64,000 nucleotides of DNA. It comes from Vibrio ishigakensis. GTDB taxonomy: Bacteria > Pseudomonadota > Gammaproteobacteria > Enterobacterales > Vibrionaceae. The stretch is taken from contig NZ_AP024882.1 in assembly GCF_024347675.1 (NCBI RefSeq), positions 186,001-250,000 on the forward strand, given 5' to 3'. The notes under the pieces were generated by a model. It worked only from the letters and a program-made list of their open reading frames with translations, did not search any database and was not told the origin of the DNA. Positions 1 to 8,672 of the stretch are shown here, in pieces; the stretch's first letter is position 1; each line of letters begins with the position of its first letter. The position numbers were made by a program, and so were the translations under genes.

Positions 1-594
1 TGCAGGGATACCTAGTTTATCGAGCAAAACACCTGTACCTCCAGCAAGCAAGAATGCCAGAAGAAATGCGCTTACATTAAACCCGAGAGGTTGCTCTAGA
101 AGACCACCGCTCGATTGCTGGGAAACCAAAAGCCCCGACAGCAAGATAAGGAATATCAATCGAAAGGTATGTACGAAGATGACCTTCGCTGACGGCGTTT
201 TCTGTGATTCATTGAGCACCATAACCGCCGCCATAGCTCCCGGAATCGAAGCCAATAGACTGTCGCTCTTACTCCAAGAAAAGCGTTGCAGTAGCCAGTA
301 TCCACAAAGCACCTGAAGGCTCATACACACTACTAGCCCTATCAACATAGTCAGTGGAAACCCAGTGGCAAAGAATGATGGTGGGATCAAGCCTCCTACA
401 CTGAGCCCGAGAGCGAGCTGAACAAAGATAAGCGTATGAGTAGGAACCTTGGTTTTTATCCCCCACTTACTCAAAAGAATAATGGCAATAATACTGCCAA
501 ACATCTCACCTAGCGGCACCGACAACAGCACAAATAGCGCTGAGGATGCAAAGGCGATAGCTAGAGTTGAGACAGAGTTTAGTGAAGGCTTCAA
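1..594 (-). CDS. AbrB-family membrane protein (partial, N-terminal part)
   Basis: The minus strand is open from a TTG at 594 to the window edge, 198 codons, so the C-terminus is missing. It is very hydrophobic, with several membrane helices separated by short polar loops. One loop reads SIPGAMAAVMVL, close to the IPGG(M/L)xEM element repeated in AbrB/COG3180 proteins, a family of duplicated membrane domains whose E. coli member was named for an effect on aidB expression. The transported substrate of the family is not established. An in-frame stop lies seven codons upstream of the TTG, and GGA about nine bases before it is the only Shine-Dalgarno-like sequence, so a start at TTG is the best choice but not certain. 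Confidence 0.7.
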   Translation of the reverse strand, partial: MKPSLNSVSTLAIAFASSALFVLLSVPLGEMFGSIIAIILLSKWGIKTKVPTHTLIFVQLALGLSVGGLIPPSFFATGFPLTMLIGLVVCMSLQVLCGYWLLQRFSWSKSDSLLASIPGAMAAVMVLNESQKTPSAKVIFVHTFRLIFLILLSGLLVSQQSSGGLLEQPLGFNVSAFLLAFLLAGGTGVLLDKLGIPA

Positions 595-767
595 ATCAAA
601 CAGTCCATGTTAAAAGTGAAGCGCTAGCATATCAGAGCAATAATTATGCGTCCGATTTCAAGTGTGACAATGAGATACAGAATGAGTTAGTGAGTGTTTA
701 CAAGCTATTGATAATACTGACACTACTGGATATCTTGTAGTTAAACCTCACGAAAAATAAGCATACA

Positions 768-1595
768 ATGAAGGGATCTATCTTAATCACAGGCTGCAGC
801 AGTGGCATAGGTTATCACTGCGCAAAGGAACTGCACCAAGCGGGCTATCAGGTTATCGCTAGCTGTCGAAATCCTGAAGATGTCGAAAGACTGCAAGCCG
901 AAGGAATGGTCTGTGTCGAATTGGATGTGACCAAGCCCGAATCAATACAAACGGCCCTTGAGCAGACCCTTGAGATTAGCGGCGGTAAACTCGATGCTCT
1001 GTTCAACAACGCCGCTTATGGTCAATGTGGTGCCCTTGAAGACCTGCCTACTGATGCCCTGCGAGCCCAATTTGAAACTAACGTCTTTGGCTGGCACGAA
1101 CTCACCAAAGCGGTTATTCCTGTGATGCTCAAGCAAGGCCATGGCAAGATTATTCAAAACAGCTCAGTGCTTGGATTAGTGGCAATGAAATATCGCGGCG
1201 CATACAACGCCAGTAAGTTTGCCTTAGAGGGTTACACCGACACTCTACGTCTAGAGTTAATGGACACTAACCTTTCTATTAGCCTTATCGAACCTGGCCC
1301 AATTGTGAGTAAATTCCGTGAAAATGCACTAAAAGCATTTCAAAGTACGATAGATGCGGATAACTCCAGACACAGCAAAAACTATCAAAACACCATTGAA
1401 CGCTTATCGAAAGAATCGCCAACCAATGGCTTTACCCTGCCACCGGATGCCGTGACAGACAGAGTTATTGAGATCCTAGAAAGCAACAAGCCGAAAGCCC
1501 GCTATTACGTTACCAAGCCAACCTATATCTTCGGCTTCTTACGTCGCGTTCTCTCAGCCAGATTGTTAGACAAACTGCTAGTAAAGAGTGACTAG
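768..1595 (+). CDS. Short-chain dehydrogenase/reductase (SDR)
   Basis: A 275-residue classical SDR, probably a cytoplasmic NAD(P)H-dependent oxidoreductase. The glycine-rich cofactor motif TGCSSGIG is at about residues 8-15, NNAAYG (the NNAG element) at about 85, the catalytic Ser in QNSSVLG, and YNASK holding the active-site Tyr and Lys at about 145. The region following YxxxK (EPGPIVSKF) is the usual PG motif. Length and layout resemble the YbbO-type SDRs of enterobacteria and vibrios. The substrate cannot be read from sequence. It is monocistronic and converges on the CobW-type gene only 7 bases away. Confidence 0.9.
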   Translation: MKGSILITGCSSGIGYHCAKELHQAGYQVIASCRNPEDVERLQAEGMVCVELDVTKPESIQTALEQTLEISGGKLDALFNNAAYGQCGALEDLPTDALRAQFETNVFGWHELTKAVIPVMLKQGHGKIIQNSSVLGLVAMKYRGAYNASKFALEGYTDTLRLELMDTNLSISLIEPGPIVSKFRENALKAFQSTIDADNSRHSKNYQNTIERLSKESPTNGFTLPPDAVTDRVIEILESNKPKARYYVTKPTYIFGFLRRVLSARLLDKLLVKSD

Positions 1596-1604
1596 ATCAC
1601 TCTT
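1584..1604. terminator. Shared hairpin between convergent genes
   Basis: An 8-bp perfect stem (AAGAGTGA / TCACTCTT) with a 5-base loop overlaps the stop codons of both the SDR and the CobW-type gene. The T-tract is weak on both strands, so it may serve as a bidirectional terminator of modest strength. Confidence 0.5.
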
Positions 1605-2580
1605 ACTTGGTGTTCGATATCTTCAGCAAGATCTCCTCAAGCTGATCCCAAGGCATAGGCTGTGCGTCAATTACCTCGATTCTGGATTCAAACCCATCTA
1701 ATGTAAGTTCGTTGACAGACAGCACACCATCAGCCTTATTGAATGCATAACACCCTTTATCGGTGTTCATAACCGCTTTTATACGGTCAGCAGTAAGCTC
1801 GTTTAACAGTGAGAATAGGTTATCAAAGTTAAACACCAGCTCTGCACCGAATAACCACCCACATGAGAAGTAGCCCTGTCCTTTGTTTTCTTTTCGGATG
1901 TGGCTTTGGTTAGGTGGTAGTTGGAACTGCGGTTCTAGTGCAGCATGATGATGGTGATGCTCTTCAATATCATCATTCTCATTTGGTTTAATGTGCATAT
2001 CCAAAAGTGAGAGTTCAATATCACCACGTGTAGCGGTAACAATCGTGGTATTGATGTCCTGCGCTTGAAGCCAGTCATACATATCTTTGATTTGAGCTGT
2101 CGATGCCAGTTCATGCTTATTGGCTACGATGATATCCGCTACTTCCAATTGTTGCTTAAAGTTGGAGTTAGAGGTGTATTTCTCGTCTTCATAATACCTA
2201 GCATCGCTCAGTGTCAGCGTCGTACGTATTTCGATGTATGGACTGAATTGAGCAGATGACAGAGTAGCCATGATTTGCTTGGGATGCCCTAATCCAGTTG
2301 GCTCTATGATTAGCCTATCTGGATTCTCACGTAATAGTGCAGTAATCGCTACGCTAGTAGGAACACCTGCTGTACAACAAATGCAACCGCCGGGTACTTC
2401 TTTGATAAGAGCACCACTATCAGACATCATGGCCCCGTCGATACCTATCTCACCAAACTCATTCACGAGCACCGCCCAGTTTTCGTCGGCGGGCTTATTT
2501 TTTAAAAGATTAAGAATAGTGGTGGTTTTTCCAGTTCCGAGAAAACCAGTGATGATGTTGGTAGGTACTTTACGAGTCAC
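1603..2580 (-). CDS. yjiA: CobW/YjiA-type GTPase, metal chaperone family
   Basis: A 325-residue G3E GTPase of the COG0523 family, whose members deliver or insert metals (cobalt, zinc, nickel). The Walker A motif GFLGTGKTT is near residue 12, the metal-binding GGCICC (CxCC) near residue 65, a Walker B/switch region follows (IIEPTGLG), and NKHE is the guanine-specificity motif. The C-terminal half holds the CobW_C domain. A run HHHHH lies around residue 208 between the two domains; histidine-rich linkers are common in zinc or nickel members and suggest metal buffering. Assignment to the YjiA branch rests on length and architecture. No Zur-type site was recognised upstream. Confidence 0.85.
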   Translation of the reverse strand: MTRKVPTNIITGFLGTGKTTTILNLLKNKPADENWAVLVNEFGEIGIDGAMMSDSGALIKEVPGGCICCTAGVPTSVAITALLRENPDRLIIEPTGLGHPKQIMATLSSAQFSPYIEIRTTLTLSDARYYEDEKYTSNSNFKQQLEVADIIVANKHELASTAQIKDMYDWLQAQDINTTIVTATRGDIELSLLDMHIKPNENDDIEEHHHHHAALEPQFQLPPNQSHIRKENKGQGYFSCGWLFGAELVFNFDNLFSLLNELTADRIKAVMNTDKGCYAFNKADGVLSVNELTLDGFESRIEVIDAQPMPWDQLEEILLKISNTK

Positions 2581-2639
2581 AAGGATACTTCTTGATTTGA
2601 GAGTAAGAACTCGAGTCTACAAAAAGTACCGCAAAAGAA

Positions 2640-2666
2640 AAAGCCCGGTAGCAGTTACCGGGCTTT
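2640..2666 (-). terminator. Rho-independent terminator of the 39-aa gene
   Basis: The stem AAAGCCCGGTA / TACCGGGCTTT (11 bp) has a 5-base loop. On the minus strand it is followed by a T-rich tract (TTTTTCTTTTG), so it ends transcription coming from the small gene at 2807 rather than rightward transcription. Confidence 0.8.
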
Positions 2667-2687
2667 AGAGTCTGTTGAGCGTCTAGA

Positions 2688-2807
2688 TTAACGAATATTC
2701 AGTACCGATGACCAAATATCCTGTGAGTGCGCCATAAGCGAAGAAAACATAAAGAACATTGCTACAACTATCAATGCTGACATTATCGCGTACTCAACTA
2801 CTTTCAT
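2688..2807 (-). CDS. 39-residue membrane peptide
   Basis: A 39-codon frame with a strong Shine-Dalgarno (AAAGGTGAG) 5-6 bases before ATG and its own terminator 20 bases after the stop. The peptide begins MKVVEYAIMSALIVVAMFF and is one hydrophobic helix followed by a short polar tail (AHSQDIWSSVLNIR). The VEYAI..ALIVV core resembles the mature helix of Flp-type IVb pilins (normally G/xxxxEY plus a hydrophobic run) but the basic leader before the processing site is missing. It could be a stand-alone single-pass membrane peptide or a shortened pilin-like subunit. No tad/flp genes are nearby. Confidence 0.6.
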   Translation of the reverse strand: MKVVEYAIMSALIVVAMFFMFSSLMAHSQDIWSSVLNIR

Positions 2808-3037
2808 TAATCTCACCTTTATTACGTGCTAGAAACTGAGGCGCGATTATACTGGCATTGATTGAAATTTAAACAGGTTATTGTGTATCTATATGTGCAA
2901 TCTAAGATACCATTTTTGGTTTATGAGTGCGCGAGCTTAGAGGTGCATCAGCCAACCAATAAGTCATACAATTAAGTGGTACACATCGACACTTGTGGAG
3001 GAAAGAGGTTTGAAGGCCGTTTGCTCCAGAAAACACA

Positions 3038-3059
3038 AAGGCGCAACGAATTGCGCCTT
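3038..3059 (-). terminator. Terminator-like hairpin
   Basis: A 9-bp perfect stem with the loop CGAA. The following bases on the minus strand (TGTGTTTTC) are moderately T-rich. It lies 65 bases beyond the stop of the 33-codon frame at 3124-3225, so it may end that transcript. Confidence 0.45.
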
Positions 3060-3123
3060 CTTAACGTCTCGTTACTCAATCGTGAGTCTGCGAATCTCGC
3101 GGTCACTTTAACCCGGAGATATA

Positions 3124-3225
3124 TTAACGAGTGTTGAAGTATTTGAAGCTCTTCAGCCTTGGAACAATAACCTTATTGTCGTGAAGATCAAACGAGGGAC
3201 CGATAATGTGTTCCTCTGAGTAACC
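3124..3225 (-). pseudogene. 33-codon open frame without start, possible gene remnant
   Basis: Between two in-frame stops the minus strand encodes 33 residues with an unremarkable, protein-like composition (GYSEEHIIGPSFDLHDNK...KSFKYFNTR). There is no ATG, GTG or TTG at its beginning. A downstream hairpin at 3038-3059 is placed as a terminator would be. It may be the C-terminal end of a decayed gene; I do not recognise the family, and chance cannot be excluded. Confidence 0.2.
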
Positions 3226-3376
3226 TTACACCTAAAGCATGGCTCAAATTGGTGAAACTGCAAGAATTACCAAAAAATGAAATTTTAATTACCGTTTTGA
3301 TCATGGAATAAATCAGACAATTAAGGTTTAATATGCAACGGATTAACTACAACAATTAAAATAAGAGACCCCATCA

Positions 3377-4336
3377 GTGCTTCGTAGATTCAATCGCTTC
3401 CAGCATATTCCACCCTCACAGGCGGCGCTAGCGCTGGGTATTATCGGTTTGGGTCAAGCGTGGTCTCTCTATATTCCTACCGTTGGTGGTGCTATACGTC
3501 CATATCTGGTCGTCATTGGCGCACTTTTGTTGATCCCAGTACTTCTCAAATATTTCCTTAATCCGAAGATATTTCTGGCTGATATTCGCCACCCGCTAAA
3601 TGGTAGCCTTATGGCTCCAATGAGTATGGCGCTGTTGGTTTTGTGCGATTATGTGGCCACTGTTTTTCCAGAGCCTGCGCATTATCTTTGGCTCGCCTCA
3701 TTAAGCCTCCATCTACTAATGATGGTTCTGTTTTTTGGCTTTCAGTTTGCTGACTTTAAGATGGCGAATATTGTACCTAGCTGGTTTCTCTATCCGGTTG
3801 GGGTAATCAGCAGTACTTTGGCGGGTTCAGGTTTAGGTCATATCACCTTCTCACAGAATATGGCGAATCTATGTATCGCCATCTATTTTGTAATGCTTCC
3901 TGTCGTGCTGTATCGATTAGTGTTCTTAGGCAAACTTCCAAGGCGTGCGCGCCCTACACTGGCTATTATGGCCGCACCAATCAACCTGACATTGGCCGCC
4001 TATCTGGTAAACTTCCCTGAGCCTGACCCTATTCTGGCGGGAGCACTGGCGGGTATCGCTATCACCATGACGGTACTGGTGTTCCTGTGTTACTTCAATC
4101 TGCTCAGACTGAACTTTCAGCCCTCTATTGCAGCAGTAACCTTCCCATCAGTGATCAGTGCTATCGCTATGTCACGTCTGACCACTTGGTTTAAAGACTC
4201 TCACCCAAACTGGTATTGGCTACATAACTTCGGCATGTTCGAACTCACCATAGCCACATTGCTGGTTGTCTGGGTATCCGCTGGCTATTTAGTCATGTAC
4301 TGGCCAGAACGATTCAAAACAAAAACGGAGCACTAA
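3377..4336 (+). CDS. TehA/TDT-family (SLAC1-like) transporter
   Basis: A 319-residue inner-membrane protein with about ten predicted helices, the size and layout of the tellurite-resistance/dicarboxylate transporter family (TehA, Mae1, plant SLAC1 anion channels). Features such as HPLNGSLMAPMSMALL early on and LAGSGLGHITFS in the middle fit the family. TehA homologues act as anion channels; the physiological substrate here is unknown. The start is GTG with AAGAGA about 9 bases upstream. It is monocistronic, with its own terminator overlapping the stop codon. No tehB methyltransferase is adjacent. Confidence 0.8.
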   Translation: MLRRFNRFQHIPPSQAALALGIIGLGQAWSLYIPTVGGAIRPYLVVIGALLLIPVLLKYFLNPKIFLADIRHPLNGSLMAPMSMALLVLCDYVATVFPEPAHYLWLASLSLHLLMMVLFFGFQFADFKMANIVPSWFLYPVGVISSTLAGSGLGHITFSQNMANLCIAIYFVMLPVVLYRLVFLGKLPRRARPTLAIMAAPINLTLAAYLVNFPEPDPILAGALAGIAITMTVLVFLCYFNLLRLNFQPSIAAVTFPSVISAIAMSRLTTWFKDSHPNWYWLHNFGMFELTIATLLVVWVSAGYLVMYWPERFKTKTEH

Positions 4337-4350
4337 GTGCTCCGTTTTTA
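4322..4350 (+). terminator. Terminator overlapping the TehA-like stop codon
   Basis: A 12-bp perfect stem AAAACGGAGCAC / GTGCTCCGTTTT whose 3-base loop is the stop codon TAA, followed by further T. The A-tract on the left means it could also act for folE on the minus strand. Confidence 0.85.
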
Positions 4351-4371
4351 TATTCGTTAATTTGCTACTTA

Positions 4372-5025
4372 TTAGCGCAAACCGTGCAAAAACTCATGGC
4401 GAGTTGCGGCATTAGATTTGAATATACCGCCCAGTGCTGTAGTAGTAGTTTCGCTGGTTGCATCCATCACACCGCGAGATTTCACACAGTAGTGAGTCGC
4501 ATCGATAGTGACCGCTACATCATCACTACCCAGCAGTGTTTGCAGTGCAACTAAGATTTGCTGAGTCATGCGCTCTTGGACTTGAGGGCGCTGAGCGAAG
4601 AAGCGAACGATACGGTTAATCTTTGAGAGACCAATGATCTTGCCACGAGGGATATAAGCTACCGCTGCGCGACCATCGATGGTAACTAGGTGATGCTCAC
4701 AAGTGCTGGTCAGCGTGATGTCTTTCACTCGAACCATCTCGCTAACATCCATCTTGTTTTCGATAACGGTGATCTTAGGGAAGCGAGTGTAATCAAGACC
4801 AGAGAAGATCTCGTCTACATACATCTTGGCGATGCGGTGCGGAGTCTCTTGCAGAGAGTCGTCAGTAAGATCCAGTTGAAGTAGACCAAGAATCTCACGC
4901 ATATGATATTCAATGCGCTCTTTCTTCTCGTCTGAACTTAGATCATTTTGCACCATAGGTGTTTCAAGGCCACGGGCCTCAAGTGCTTGTTTTACCAACA
5001 AAGCCGATTCACTCAAACCTGACAT
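4372..5025 (-). CDS. folE: GTP cyclohydrolase I
   Basis: A 217-residue protein catalysing GTP to 7,8-dihydroneopterin triphosphate, the first step of tetrahydrofolate biosynthesis, as a cytoplasmic homodecamer. The signature [20 protein letters not shown] contains the zinc ligands Cys and His (CEHH). It is followed by GLSKINRIV, then RPQVQERMT and the third zinc ligand in HYCVKSRG. Length matches E. coli FolE (222). It is divergent from moeA across 175 bases. Confidence 0.97.
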   Translation of the reverse strand: MSGLSESALLVKQALEARGLETPMVQNDLSSDEKKERIEYHMREILGLLQLDLTDDSLQETPHRIAKMYVDEIFSGLDYTRFPKITVIENKMDVSEMVRVKDITLTSTCEHHLVTIDGRAAVAYIPRGKIIGLSKINRIVRFFAQRPQVQERMTQQILVALQTLLGSDDVAVTIDATHYCVKSRGVMDATSETTTTALGGIFKSNAATRHEFLHGLR

Positions 5026-5200
5026 CGTTTAGCGTCTCCTGTACAACTCTTTGCTCAATACGGCCAATAATTCCGCAATGGCGTGAGAGGATACTCGTAT
5101 TTTGCATAAATTACATCTTCTATTTACCGTAAGCGGTATTGTGGCTGGCGACATCATGCTAAAGTTTCATTTTTAATACATGTGAAACAAAGGATAAATC

Positions 5201-6445
5201 ATGGGCTGTTGTGACGCTCCTGGGTTGATGCCAATTGAAGAGGCAATGCCAATCATTCTAAAAAATACCCCTGTTGTTACCGAGACCGAAACTCTGGCAA
5301 TAGAGGATGCAATTGGCCGAGTATTGGCACACGATGTCAGCTCTCCCCTTAATGTCCCGCCTTTTGATAACTCAGCAATGGACGGCTACGCAGTTCGTAT
5401 TGCCGACCTAAATCGTTCGCTAACCATGCCACTTGTAGGTAAGTCATTCGCTGGTGCTCCATTTAATAACGAATGGCCAACGGACAGCTGCGTACGCATC
5501 ATGACCGGTGCTCAAATCCCTGAAGGGTGTGACGCTGTGATTATGCAAGAAGATGTAACCGCAGATGGCGAGAGCATCACTTTCAATGTTGAGCTAGGCT
5601 CGGTGAAGCCCCAGCAACATATCCGCCCTACCGGTGACGACATCAAAACCGGTCAGCTAGCTCTTGAAAAAGGCACACGCCTATCTGCGCGCGACCTTCC
5701 TATGCTGGCCTCTTTGGGCGTTGCTACGGTAGACGTATTTCGTAAGCCAATCGTGGCTGTATTCTCGACAGGTGATGAGTTAAAACCAGTTGGTACTGAG
5801 CTACAAGCCGGTGAGATCTACGACAGCAACCGCTATGGTATGCGCCCACTGTTCGACAAGTTCGGTTGTGAAGTGATTGACCTGGGTATCATCCCTGACA
5901 ACGAAGAGCTTCTTCATCAAGCGTTTGAAAAAGCCAAATCCGTTGCTGATGTGGTGGTCACCTCAGGCGGCGTAAGCGTAGGTGAAGCGGACTACACCAA
6001 GGATATCCTTGAGCAACAAGGTGAAATCAGCTTCTGGAAGCTAGCGATTAAACCAGGTAAGCCATTCGCGTTTGGTTCACTGGGTGACGCCCTATTCTGC
6101 GGCCTTCCAGGTAACCCAGTGTCAGCCTTTGTGACCTCTTATGTTTTGGTTCAGCCTTTGATTGCGAAGCTAAGCGGTGAGAGCCAATGGAAAGAAGCAC
6201 CAAGCATCTCTGCTATCTCTAAATCTGCATTCAAGAAGCGTCCGGGTCGCGCCGATTATCAGCGTGCTATCTTCTCAGTGAATCAAGACGGTCAACTTGA
6301 GGTAGAAAGCACGGGTAATCAGAGTTCAGGTGCATTCCGTTCGATGAGCCTTGCCAACTGTTTTGCCATCCTTGAGCGTGAGCGCGGCCATGTAGAGATT
6401 GGCGAAACTGTTCAAATTCAACCATTTAGCTCAGTGATGTACTAA
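5201..6445 (+). CDS. moeA: Molybdopterin molybdenumtransferase MoeA
   Basis: A 414-residue enzyme that inserts molybdate into adenylylated molybdopterin in molybdenum cofactor synthesis. The N-terminal half has the family pattern NVPPFDNSAMDGYAVR at about residue 50 and RIMTGAQIPEGCDAV. The central MoCF-binding domain shows STGDEL, YDSNRYG and TSGGVSVGEADYTK, and GLPGNPVSAFV follows at about 310. The first residues contain CC (MGCCDAPG), as in other gamma-proteobacterial copies. Its stop overlaps the moeB start by one base (TAATG), so the two are translationally coupled. Confidence 0.96.
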   Translation: MGCCDAPGLMPIEEAMPIILKNTPVVTETETLAIEDAIGRVLAHDVSSPLNVPPFDNSAMDGYAVRIADLNRSLTMPLVGKSFAGAPFNNEWPTDSCVRIMTGAQIPEGCDAVIMQEDVTADGESITFNVELGSVKPQQHIRPTGDDIKTGQLALEKGTRLSARDLPMLASLGVATVDVFRKPIVAVFSTGDELKPVGTELQAGEIYDSNRYGMRPLFDKFGCEVIDLGIIPDNEELLHQAFEKAKSVADVVVTSGGVSVGEADYTKDILEQQGEISFWKLAIKPGKPFAFGSLGDALFCGLPGNPVSAFVTSYVLVQPLIAKLSGESQWKEAPSISAISKSAFKKRPGRADYQRAIFSVNQDGQLEVESTGNQSSGAFRSMSLANCFAILERERGHVEIGETVQIQPFSSVMY

Positions 6446-7194
6446 TGGATATATTAAGCGACGAAGAACTGCTTCGTTATAATCGTCAGATCATCTTGCG
6501 TTCGTTTGATTTCGAAGGACAAGAAACCCTGAAGCAGAGTTCAGTTTTGCTTATTGGTGCCGGTGGCCTAGGTTGTGCCACCAGCCCATACCTAGTTTCA
6601 GCAGGTATTGGCAAACTCACCATTGTCGACTTTGATGATATCGAGCTGTCTAACCTGCAGCGTCAGATCCTACATACTGAAAAAGATGTGGGTCGTCGTA
6701 AGGTAGACTCTGCTAAAGAGAGCCTCGCAGCCATCAATAGTCTGTGTGACATCCAAGCCATCCATGAAAAGCTGGACGATGCCAAGTTAGAGGCGCTTAT
6801 CCAAGAGCACAGTTTAGTTATTGATGCTACCGATAATCTAGATACCCGCAATCAGATAAACCGCCTCTGTTTTAAACACAAAACACCGCTCGTTTCGGGT
6901 GCTGCGATTCGCCTTGAGGGTCAGGTGATTAGCTTTACCTATGGCGAAGGTGAACCTTGTTATCAATGTCTAAGCTCTTTATTTGGTGATGCCAACCTGA
7001 GCTGCGTTGAAGCGGGAATTCTATCTCCTGTGGTCGGTGTGATTGGCAGTATGCAGGCGTTGGAAGCGATTCGCGTGCTGACTAAGCTGGGCGAGGTCTC
7101 CAGTGGCAAGCTTCTGATACTGGATGCACTGAACCTAAAATGGCGAGAGTTTAACCTTCCTAAGCAACAAAACTGTAAGGTTTGTGGCACATGA
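6445..7194 (+). CDS. moeB: Molybdopterin-synthase adenylyltransferase MoeB
   Basis: A 249-residue E1-like enzyme that adenylates the C-terminal glycine of MoaD so sulfur can be loaded for molybdopterin synthesis. The ATP-binding GAGGLGC is at about residue 38, followed by DFDDIELSNLQRQ. Zinc-binding cysteine pairs are CYQC near residue 171 and CKVC at the C-terminus. The family signature D..DN.DTR (ATDNLDTRNQIN) is intact. It is encoded directly after moeA in one operon. Confidence 0.96.
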   Translation: MDILSDEELLRYNRQIILRSFDFEGQETLKQSSVLLIGAGGLGCATSPYLVSAGIGKLTIVDFDDIELSNLQRQILHTEKDVGRRKVDSAKESLAAINSLCDIQAIHEKLDDAKLEALIQEHSLVIDATDNLDTRNQINRLCFKHKTPLVSGAAIRLEGQVISFTYGEGEPCYQCLSSLFGDANLSCVEAGILSPVVGVIGSMQALEAIRVLTKLGEVSSGKLLILDALNLKWREFNLPKQQNCKVCGT

Positions 7195-7287
7195 TTCTCA
7201 GCTAAACGTTTGCACTGGTCACACCTTACATTCTTGCAATAAAAACCATTCACAAACGCTCTAGATTAGCTTAGATTAGTCCAAACA

Positions 7288-7335
7288 CCTCCCCACTGGG
7301 ACGCAAAGGAGGCCTTTACCTCCTTTGTTTTAATC
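7288..7335 (+). promoter_or_regulatory. Leader with two mutually exclusive hairpins before tal
   Basis: GGAGG at 7308-7312 can pair upstream with CCTCC at 7288-7292, or, as AAAGGAGG (7305-7312), downstream with CCTCCTTT (7319-7326). The second, longer hairpin is followed by GTTTTAATCTT and looks like an intrinsic terminator. It may simply end the moeAB transcript, but the alternative pairing is the layout of an attenuator. The bases GGGACGCAAAG at 7298-7308 match a conserved element of GEMM (cyclic-di-GMP) riboswitches, though the rest of that fold was not recognised. Confidence 0.4.
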
Positions 7336-7354
7336 TTGATTAGGATGAACAAGA

Positions 7355-8311
7355 ATGAGCAATAAACTACAACAACTTCGCTCTCAAACTGTTGTTGTTG
7401 CCGATACAGGTGACATCGAGGCGATTGCAAAATATCGTCCAGAAGATGCAACAACTAACCCTTCTCTAGTTCTTAAAGCTGCAGGCCTTGACCACTATCA
7501 ACCCCTAATTGATAGCGTTGTAGCAGAAGCAAAACAGAAGTTTGACAACATCGATGCACAAGTAGCATTTGCAAGTGACTACCTAGCAGTGAAGATCGGC
7601 CTAGAAATCCTAAAAGTGGTACCAGGTCGCGTTTCTACAGAAGTAGACTCTCGCCTATCTTACGACACTGAAGGCAGCATCGAGCGTGCACGCAACATCA
7701 TCAAGATGTACGAAGCGGAAGGCATCAATAAAGAACGTATTCTTATTAAGCTTGCTTCTACTTGGCAAGGTATCCGCGCGGCAGAGCAACTAGAGAAAGA
7801 AGGCATCAACTGTAACCTGACTCTACTATTCTCATTCGCTCAGGCTCAGGCTTGTGCTGAAGCAGGTGTTTACCTGATCTCTCCTTTCGTTGGCCGTATC
7901 ATGGACTGGTACAAGGCGAAAGAAGGTCGTTCGTTTGAAGCGGCTGAAGACCCAGGCGTACTGTCTGTAACTAAGATCTACAACTACTACAAAGAGCACG
8001 GCTACAACACTGTCGTTATGGGCGCAAGCTTCCGTAACACGGGCGAGATCCTAGAGCTAGCTGGCTGCGACCGTCTAACTATCAGCCCTCAGCTTCTAGA
8101 AGAGCTAGAGCAAGCAAAAGGAGTTGTTGAGACCAAGCTAGTAGACAATGGCGCAACTAAAGAGCGTCCTGCTCCGCTAACTCACTCTCAGTTCCTATGG
8201 GATCACAACCAAGACCCAATGGCGATTGAAAAACTAGCGGAAGGCATTCGTCAGTTCGCTGTTGACCAAGAGAAACTGGAAGACATGCTAAAAGCGCGAC
8301 TAGCTGGCTAA
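7355..8311 (+). CDS. tal: Transaldolase B
   Basis: A 318-residue enzyme of the non-oxidative pentose phosphate pathway that moves a dihydroxyacetone unit between sedoheptulose 7-phosphate and glyceraldehyde 3-phosphate. The N-terminal [13 protein letters not shown] motif holds the catalytic Asp/Asn region. The Schiff-base lysine lies in [12 protein letters not shown] at about residue 132, and [11 protein letters not shown] and GRIMDWYK follow. Length equals E. coli TalB. Codon use is strongly biased, as expected for a highly expressed gene. No tkt gene follows; a terminator closes the unit. Confidence 0.97.
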   Translation: MSNKLQQLRSQTVVVADTGDIEAIAKYRPEDATTNPSLVLKAAGLDHYQPLIDSVVAEAKQKFDNIDAQVAFASDYLAVKIGLEILKVVPGRVSTEVDSRLSYDTEGSIERARNIIKMYEAEGINKERILIKLASTWQGIRAAEQLEKEGINCNLTLLFSFAQAQACAEAGVYLISPFVGRIMDWYKAKEGRSFEAAEDPGVLSVTKIYNYYKEHGYNTVVMGASFRNTGEILELAGCDRLTISPQLLEELEQAKGVVETKLVDNGATKERPAPLTHSQFLWDHNQDPMAIEKLAEGIRQFAVDQEKLEDMLKARLAG

Positions 8312-8335
8312 TCCCACCTAGAACCCTAGATTTAG

Positions 8336-8362
8336 AGCCTCAGCAATGCTGGGGCTTTTTTG
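8336..8362 (+). terminator. Terminator of tal
   Basis: A 9-bp stem AGCCTCAGC / GCTGGGGCT (one T-G pair), loop AAT, then six T. Confidence 0.85.
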
Positions 8363-8430
8363 TTTCTTGCCACTAGCAAAATGCAGGTCTAGTTTTTATT
8401 GAGTACCCAGAACACTCAAGGAGAAGCTAG

Positions 8431-8637
8431 ATGCCACATCACACCTATAAGATGACCGAGCTTGTCGGCTCATCACCAAATGGAATTGAAGACGCTATCA
8501 ACAACGCGGTAGAAAAAGCCAGCAAGAGTGTACACAACATGCGTTGGTTCGAGATGCAGGAAGTGCGAGGTCATATCGATGACGGCAAGGTGGCCCACTG
8601 GCAGGTGACCATCAAGATTGGCTTCACCCTAGATTAA
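8431..8637 (+). CDS. Dodecin family flavin-binding protein
   Basis: A 68-residue protein matching the dodecin size and pattern (HTYKMTELVGSSPNGIEDAINNAVEKAS, then the W of NMRWFEM and VTIKIGF at the end). Dodecins form hollow dodecamers that bind and store flavins, the Trp stacking on the isoalloxazine ring. The start ATG has AAGGAG 7 bases upstream. It is monocistronic. Confidence 0.92.
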   Translation: MPHHTYKMTELVGSSPNGIEDAINNAVEKASKSVHNMRWFEMQEVRGHIDDGKVAHWQVTIKIGFTLD

Positions 8638-8643
8638 ATATAG

Positions 8644-8669
8644 AAAAAGCGCCCTAGGGCGCTTTTCTT
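8644..8669. terminator. Bidirectional terminator, dodecin / aminotransferase
   Basis: A 10-bp perfect stem AAAAGCGCCC / GGGCGCTTTT with a 2-base spacer. T-rich tracts occur on both strands, so it serves both convergent genes. Confidence 0.85.
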
Positions 8670-8672
8670 TTG

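Larger units (their letters stand above)
2808..3376. other. Gene-poor stretch with a possible gene remnant
   Basis: No standard gene is visible in about 570 bases. It holds the promoter of the 39-aa gene (right of 2807), a hairpin at 3038-3059 (AAGGCGCAA / TTGCGCCTT), and a 33-codon minus-strand frame at 3124-3225 that lacks a start codon. The A+T-rich last 130 bases presumably hold the promoter of the TehA-like gene. Confidence 0.5.
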
